Positions 8,923 to 14,482 of a stretch of DNA of 14,482 nucleotides are shown here, one piece after another. The stretch comes from Betaproteobacteria bacterium (GTDB lineage Bacteria; Pseudomonadota; Gammaproteobacteria; Burkholderiales; Casimicrobiaceae). Position 1 is the first letter of the stretch; each line of letters opens with the position of its first letter. The stretch spans positions 1 to 14,482 of the forward strand of contig VBCS01000400.1 of the NCBI GenBank assembly GCA_005888955.1, written 5' to 3'. Made by a program: the position numbers and the translations under genes. A model generated the notes under the pieces. It searched no databases, was not told the origin of the DNA, and saw only the letters and a list, made by a program, of their open reading frames with translations.

Positions 8923-10644
8923 ATGGCAACGGCCACCACCAACCAACCCGCTCCATCCCAGGAAAACTTCGCCGCCTTGTTCGAGGAATCCCTCGCGCGG
9001 CAGGAGATGCGCCAGGGCGAGCTCATTACCGCCGAAGTAACCCGGGTCGACTACAACATCGTCGTCGTCAACGCCGGACTGAAATCGGAAAGCTTTATTC
9101 CCATCGAAGAGTTCAAGAACGACAAGGGCGAGGTTGAGGTCAAGCCCGGCGACTTCGTCACTGTGGCGATCGAGAGCCTCGAAGACGGCTACGGCGAAAC
9201 GCGGCTGTCGCGCGACAAGGCCAAGCGCCTCAAGGCCTGGCACGACCTGGAAGCCGCGATGGAGCAGGGCAACGTCGTGCAAGGATTGGTCACCGGCAAG
9301 GTCAAGGGCGGGCTCACCGTGATGGTCAACGGCATTCGCGCGTTCCTGCCCGGTTCGCTGGTCGACATTCGGCCCGTCAAGGACACCGGGCCTTTCGAAG
9401 GCAAGCTCCTCGAATTCAAGGTCATCAAGCTCGACCGCAAGCGCAACAACGTCGTCGTCTCTCGCCGCGCCGTGCTCGAGGCAAGCCTTGGCGCCGAGCG
9501 CGAGGAACTTTTGAAGACGTTGCAGGAAGGTGCGGTCGTCAAGGGCATCGTCAAGAACATCACCGATTACGGCGCGTTCGTCGACCTGGGCGGCATCGAC
9601 GGGCTGCTGCATATCACCGACCTCGCGTGGCGGCGCGTCAAGCACCCGTCCGAAATCCTGTCCGTCGGCGACGAGGTCACGGCCAAGGTCCTCAAGTTCG
9701 ATCAGGAAAAGAATCGCGTATCGCTGGGCATGAAGCAACTCGGGGAGGACCCCTGGGTCGGCCTCTCGCGCCGCTACCCGACGGGCACGCGCCTGTTCGG
9801 CAAGGTCACCAACATCACCGACTACGGTGCGTTCGTCGAGATCGAGCAGGGCATCGAGGGTCTCGTCCACGTCTCGGAAATGGACTGGACGAACAAGAAC
9901 ATCCATCCGACCAAGGTCGTGCAACTCGGCGACGAGGTCGAGGTCATGATCCTCGAAATCGACGAGGAACGCCGGCGCATCTCGCTGGGGATGAAGCAAT
10001 GCATGCCCAATCCCTGGGAAGAGTTCGCGATGAACCACAAGAAGGGCGACAAGGTGAAGGGCCTGATCAAGTCCATCACCGACTTCGGCGTCTTCATCGG
10101 CCTGCCCGGATCAATCGACGGCCTGGTGCACCTGTCCGATCTGTCGTGGACGCTGCCGGGCGAAGCGGCCGTGCGCGATTATCGCAAGGGCCAGGAGGTC
10201 GAAGCCGTAGTGCTCGCGATCGACGTTGAGCGCGAGCGCATCTCGCTGGGGATCAAACAGCTCGACGGCGACCCGTTCTCGAACTATGTGGCGACACACG
10301 ACAAGGGCAGCGTCGTCACGGGCACGGTCAAGTCGCTCGACGGCAAGGGCGCAGTCATCGCGCTCGACGGCGACGTCGAGGCCTATCTGCGCGCGTCGGA
10401 GGTAGCGCGCGACCGCGTCGAGGACATCCGGTCGCACTTGAAGGAAGGCGACTCGGTCTCCGCCATGATCATCAACGTCGATCGCAAGAACCGCTCGATC
10501 AATCTTTCGATCAAGGCCAAGGATCACGCCGAGGAGGCGGAGGCGATGCAGCGTATGAGCGCCGAAAATTCCGGCGCCAGCGCGGGCACGACCAATCTCG
10601 GAGCGTTGCTCAAAGCCAAGCTCGACAACAAGAATCAAGGGTAA
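8923..10644 (+). CDS. rpsA: 30S ribosomal protein S1
   Basis: Binds and unwinds mRNA on the 30S subunit and is needed to initiate most messages. From ATG 8923 the product is 573 residues (E. coli 557). Six S1-type OB folds can be followed at about 32-100, 117-183, 204-273, 289-360, 375-447 and 463-533. The inner ones carry the typical ITDYGAFV, GLLHITDL, GLVHVSEM and ISLGMKQ segments. The start at 8923 is preferred because S1 proteins begin a few residues before SFAALFEESLA-type sequence (NFAALFEESLARQEM here) and because AGGA lies 12 nt before it. An ATG at 8860 in the same frame would add 21 residues with no family likeness. The C-terminal tail is Ala/Ser/Gly-rich with a lysine-containing end. 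ihfB follows 11 nt after the TAA. Confidence 0.97.
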   Translation: MATATTNQPAPSQENFAALFEESLARQEMRQGELITAEVTRVDYNIVVVNAGLKSESFIPIEEFKNDKGEVEVKPGDFVTVAIESLEDGYGETRLSRDKAKRLKAWHDLEAAMEQGNVVQGLVTGKVKGGLTVMVNGIRAFLPGSLVDIRPVKDTGPFEGKLLEFKVIKLDRKRNNVVVSRRAVLEASLGAEREELLKTLQEGAVVKGIVKNITDYGAFVDLGGIDGLLHITDLAWRRVKHPSEILSVGDEVTAKVLKFDQEKNRVSLGMKQLGEDPWVGLSRRYPTGTRLFGKVTNITDYGAFVEIEQGIEGLVHVSEMDWTNKNIHPTKVVQLGDEVEVMILEIDEERRRISLGMKQCMPNPWEEFAMNHKKGDKVKGLIKSITDFGVFIGLPGSIDGLVHLSDLSWTLPGEAAVRDYRKGQEVEAVVLAIDVERERISLGIKQLDGDPFSNYVATHDKGSVVTGTVKSLDGKGAVIALDGDVEAYLRASEVARDRVEDIRSHLKEGDSVSAMIINVDRKNRSINLSIKAKDHAEEAEAMQRMSAENSGASAGTTNLGALLKAKLDNKNQG

Positions 10645-10655
10645 GCGAGCCCGTG

Positions 10656-10940
10656 ATGACCAAATCGGAGCTGATCGACCGCCTCGCGGCGCAGTTCCCG
10701 CAATTGGTAGCCAAGGACGCCGAACTCGCGGTGAAGATGATCCTAGACGCCATGGCCGAAAGTCTGGCGAAAGGCGAGAGGATCGAGATTCGCGGTTTCG
10801 GCAGCTTCGGGCTCAACTACCGGCCACCGCGGACAGGCCGCAATCCCAAATCCGGCGAGCGGGTACAGGTACCGGAGAAGCGTGTGCCGCATTTCAAGGC
10901 CGGCAAGGAATTGCGCGAACGCGTCGATTTCAAGAAGTGA
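10656..10940 (+). CDS. ihfB: Integration host factor subunit beta
   Basis: One half of the IHF heterodimer, which bends DNA sharply at specific sites and serves in transcription, replication and recombination. It has 94 residues from ATG 10656, close to the E. coli protein, and begins MTKSELIDRLA. GERIEIRGFGSF (40-51) and the beta-arm tip GRNPKSG (61-67) are present, with P64 as the proline that intercalates between base pairs. VPHFKAGKELRERV closes the core. A GTG immediately before the ATG (10653) is possible but less likely. The stop of rpsA is only 11 nt upstream, so the AAGG near 10637-10640 inside rpsA probably serves as the ribosome site. This is the usual rpsA-ihfB pair. A strong terminator follows. 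Confidence 0.97.
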   Translation: MTKSELIDRLAAQFPQLVAKDAELAVKMILDAMAESLAKGERIEIRGFGSFGLNYRPPRTGRNPKSGERVQVPEKRVPHFKAGKELRERVDFKK

Positions 10941-10954
10941 TGGCCAACGCAAAG

Positions 10955-10995
10955 GGGCGGCATTATCCGTTACGATAATGCCGCCCTTGCTTTTT
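10955..10995 (+). terminator. Rho-independent terminator after ihfB
   Basis: A perfect 13-bp stem (10955-10967, GGGCGGCATTATC; 10974-10986, its complement) encloses a 6-nt loop (CGTTAC). It is followed by TTGCTTTTT at 10987-10995. It lies 14 nt after the ihfB stop and separates the upstream cluster from lapA. The GC-rich base and T-run make it a strong candidate on the plus strand. Confidence 0.92.
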
Positions 10996-11060
10996 GGGCG
11001 CGTGCGGACGGATCGAGGCGCGGCACCGCTCACGGGGCCATCGAGTGGAGGCCGATTCTG

Positions 11061-11333
11061 ATGGCGTTCGTCCGCTGGGTCGTGGGGGTGACGCTGTTCG
11101 TGGCGCTTCTTTTCCTGTCGCTGCAGAACGATGAGCTGGTCACCGTCCGTTTCTATCACTGGTTCTCCTGGCAGGCGCCGCTGGTCTTTCTGATCCTCAT
11201 CGCTTTCGCGGCCGGCGCCGCAGCGGGTCTGCTCGCCGGATTGTTTCGCTCCGCGCGTCTGAAACGGCAGTTGAACCGCCTGCGCAGGGAAGTGCGCCAC
11301 GCACCGGTGAAGCATCCGGTCGACGGGGGCTGA
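11061..11333 (+). CDS. lapA: Lipopolysaccharide assembly protein A (DUF1049 membrane protein)
   Basis: A 90-residue inner-membrane protein of the LapA (YciS) family. Two hydrophobic spans at about 4-21 and 39-64 surround the motif LSLQNDELVTVRFYHW, which is typical of this family. A basic cytoplasmic tail follows (RSARLKRQLNRLRREVR). In E. coli LapA works with LapB to control the stability of LpxC and so the rate of lipopolysaccharide synthesis. GGAGG at 11047-11051 is placed 9 nt before the ATG, one of the better ribosome sites in this window. lapB starts 6 nt after the stop, so the two are co-translated. It lies just after the ihfB terminator; no clear promoter is visible in the 65 nt between. 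Confidence 0.92.
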   Translation: MAFVRWVVGVTLFVALLFLSLQNDELVTVRFYHWFSWQAPLVFLILIAFAAGAAAGLLAGLFRSARLKRQLNRLRREVRHAPVKHPVDGG

Positions 11334-11339
11334 CGAGCC

Positions 11340-12530
11340 ATGCCGACGATGGAAATCGAGCTCTGGTGGCTGTTGGCACTCACGGTGCTTTTTTTCGCGC
11401 TTGGTTGGGTTGCCGCGCGCATCGATATCAAGCATCTGCTGCGCGAGTCGCGGGCGCTGCCGCTGTCGTATTTTCGCGGTCTCAACTTTCTTTTGAACGA
11501 GCAGCCGGACAAGGCGATCGAGTCTTTCATCGAGGTCGTCAAAGTCGATCCGCAGACCATCGATCTGCATTTTGCCCTGGGTAACCTGTTTCGGCGCCAG
11601 GGCGAGATCGATCGCGCGATCCGCATGCACCAGAATCTGCTCGATCGCCATGATCTGGCCGCCGACAAGCGGCAGCTGGCGGTATTCGAGCTGGCGCAGG
11701 ATTTTCACCGCGCGGGACTCCTCGATCGCGCCGAAGAGCTCTTCAGCAAGCTCGACGGCAGCCCGTTCGAGGTCCAGTCGCTTGGCTTCCTGTTGCAGAT
11801 CTTCGAGCAGGAAAAGGACTGGCAGAAGGCGATCAATGTCACCAAGCGGATGGAGGCGCTCGCGAAGCGACCGTACTTCAAGGAAATCGCCCACTATTAT
11901 TGCGAGCTGGCGCAAGCTGCGATGCTGCGCTCGCAGCTCGAAGAGGCACGCAGCCATCTCGAGCAGGCTCTGGCGGAATACAAGCTGTGCGCGCGAGCGA
12001 CGATCCTGCTCGGTGACGTCGAGGCCCAGCAGGGTAATTACGACATGGCTGCCGCAGCCTGGCAGCGCATCGAATCGTAGAATCCCTCCTTTCTCGGCCT
12101 GGTCGCGGACCGGCTTGCCGACGCGTACCGCAAAAACGGGGACGTCGCGCAGGGCATACGGATGCTGCGCAGCTACGAGGACCAATATCCGTCGCTCGAT
12201 CTCCTGAACGCGCTCTTCAGCCAGGTGCTTGCCCACGAAGGCGCCGACGCAGCGGCACAGCTCATCAAGGACGAGCTCGTGCGCAATCCGACGCTGCTCG
12301 GGCTGGACAAACTGCTCGAGGCGCAACTGGTTGCTGCGCCGGCCGAAAGACGCCACGACCTCGAGCTGGTCAAGGGCCTGGTGGCGCAGCATATCAAGCG
12401 CCTCGGCATGTACCGCTGCGAGCAGTGCGGCTTCCGTGCCAAGCAGTACTACTGGCGCTGCCCCGGTTGCGGCAAATGGGAAACGTATACGCCGCGGCGC
12501 ACGGAGACACCGGATGGCTATGTCGCCTGA
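11340..12530 (+). pseudogene. lapB: Lipopolysaccharide assembly protein B gene interrupted by an in-frame TAG at codon 247
   Basis: LapB (YciM) is an inner-membrane anchored TPR protein that brings LpxC to FtsH for degradation and coordinates lipopolysaccharide assembly. The full frame has 397 codons, close to E. coli LapB (389 residues). An N-terminal membrane anchor lies at about 7-25 (WWLLALTVLFFALGWVAA). TPR repeats run from about 45, and a C-terminal rubredoxin-like zinc domain has C360-x2-C363 and C374-x2-C377 (YRCEQCGF, WRCPGCGKW). Codon 247 (12078-12080) is TAG within ...AWQRIES-stop-NPSFLGLVADRL.... The same frame continues without an indel. E. coli has Gln at the matching place (ISQDREL), so CAG to TAG is the likely change. 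Truncation at 246 removes the last TPRs and the zinc domain, which E. coli LapB needs. Error, decay or readthrough cannot be separated here. Confidence 0.9.
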
Positions 12531-13277
12531 ACCGATACCCCTCTATGCGCGAACCGACGTGATGCAGGTCGATCCCAAAGTCATCGTGGCGCTCGACTTC
12601 GCCGATCCAACGCAGGCGATGGCGTTCGTCGATCGCCTCGATCCCGCGGCCTGCGCGCTCAAGGTAGGCAAGGAAATGTTCGTCGTCGCCGGGCCCGAGC
12701 CGGTGCGGCGGATGATCGAGCGCGGTTTTCGCGTCTTTCTCGACCTCAAGTTTCACGATATCCCGAACACTGTCGCGCAGGCGTGCGCCGCGGCGACGCG
12801 GCTCGGCGTGTGGATGCTCAACGTGCATGCGACCGGCGGCCGCACGATGCTCGTGGCCGCGCGCGAATCGGTCGCGCGCACGGCTACCGAGCGATCTGCC
12901 CCGCGGCCCTTGCTGATCGCGGTGACGGTATTGACGAGCCTCGGCGCGGGTGATGTCGCGGAGCTTGGTTTTACCGAGGCGCCCGAAAGCATCGCCTTGC
13001 GCCTCGCACGACTTGCGGCAGACTGCGGCCTCGACGGCGCGGTCTGCTCGGCCGTCGAGGCGCCCGCCTTGCGACACGCGCTCGGCGCCGGTTTCAAGCT
13101 CGTGACACCCGGCATTCGTCCGGCCGGGTCTGCCGCCGACGACCAGTCGCGGATCGTCACCCCCGAGGCGGCGATCGCCGGCGGTGCCGACTATCTGGTG
13201 ATCGGGCGGCCGATCACGCAAGCCGCAGACCCGCTGGAAGCGCTTGCGCGCATCAATCGGTCCTTGGAGGTCGCCGC

Positions 13278-13281
<4 letters not shown>
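12514..13281 (+). CDS. pyrF: Orotidine 5'-phosphate decarboxylase
   Basis: Decarboxylates OMP to UMP, the last step of de novo pyrimidine synthesis. From ATG 12514 the product is 255 residues. Seen: VIVALDF with D28, KVGKEMF with K50, and the catalytic FLDLKFHDIPNTV with D77, K79 and D82. TVLTSL and TPGIRP near the C-terminal half and DYLVIGRPIT at the phosphate-binding end are also present. This is the short type I enzyme. The start is uncertain: ATG 12514 has GGAG at 12503-12506 and overlaps the end of lapB by 17 nt, while ATG 12562 would give 239 residues starting directly at MQVDPKVIVALDF with no good ribosome site. The stop TGA overlaps the ugd GTG. Confidence 0.95.

Positions 13282-14482
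<1,201 letters not shown>

Noticed and set aside
10743..12392. A 549-codon minus-strand open frame spanning ihfB, the terminator, lapA and lapB
   Set aside because: It crosses several genes and a strong plus-strand terminator. Its composition is what the complement of these coding regions gives, and no domain is visible.

Overview
The window is a GC-rich chromosomal segment carrying a conserved housekeeping gene cluster. The order gyrA-pheA-hisC-tyrA-aroA-cmk-rpsA-ihfB-lapA-lapB-pyrF-ugd, the short barrel-less OmpA with a CWRTGYWTP motif, and the protein sequences all point to a betaproteobacterium. The order or genus cannot be fixed from this segment. I see no mobile element, CRISPR array, tRNA or rRNA.

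Layout: bases 1-635 hold the 5' part of an OmpA-family outer membrane protein gene on the minus strand, running off the left edge. Bases 636-954 are a divergent intergenic region with a likely ompA promoter, a perfect 16-bp palindrome at the predicted ompA start point and an imperfect inverted repeat. From 955 everything is on the plus strand: gyrA, then a tight aromatic amino acid block (pheA, hisC, tyrA, aroA; 4-nt overlaps or gaps under 30 nt), then cmk, rpsA after a 198-nt leader, and ihfB, closed by a strong intrinsic terminator (10955-10995). A second unit follows: lapA-lapB (lipopolysaccharide assembly control), pyrF (UMP synthesis) and ugd (UDP-glucuronate synthesis), with ATG/GTG starts overlapping the preceding stops. 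ugd runs off the right edge.

Functionally, pheA, hisC and tyrA convert chorismate to phenylalanine and tyrosine, while aroA makes the precursor of chorismate. cmk, rpsA and ihfB supply nucleotide recycling, translation and nucleoid architecture. lapAB, pyrF and ugd connect envelope polysaccharide control with UMP and UDP-sugar supply.

The most unusual feature is that two otherwise intact, well conserved genes each contain a single in-frame stop: TAA at codon 24 of cmk (8113-8115) and TAG at codon 247 of lapB (12078-12080). Each is one C-to-T change from a Gln codon, and homology resumes in the same frame straight after. TAA and TAG also serve as genuine terminal stops here (gyrA, tyrA, cmk, rpsA), so a wholesale code change is unlikely. 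Sequencing or assembly error, DNA damage, real gene decay or local readthrough remain open. The second oddity is the absence of serC from its customary place between gyrA and pheA. I found no convincing new multi-gene system; this is essentially core genome.
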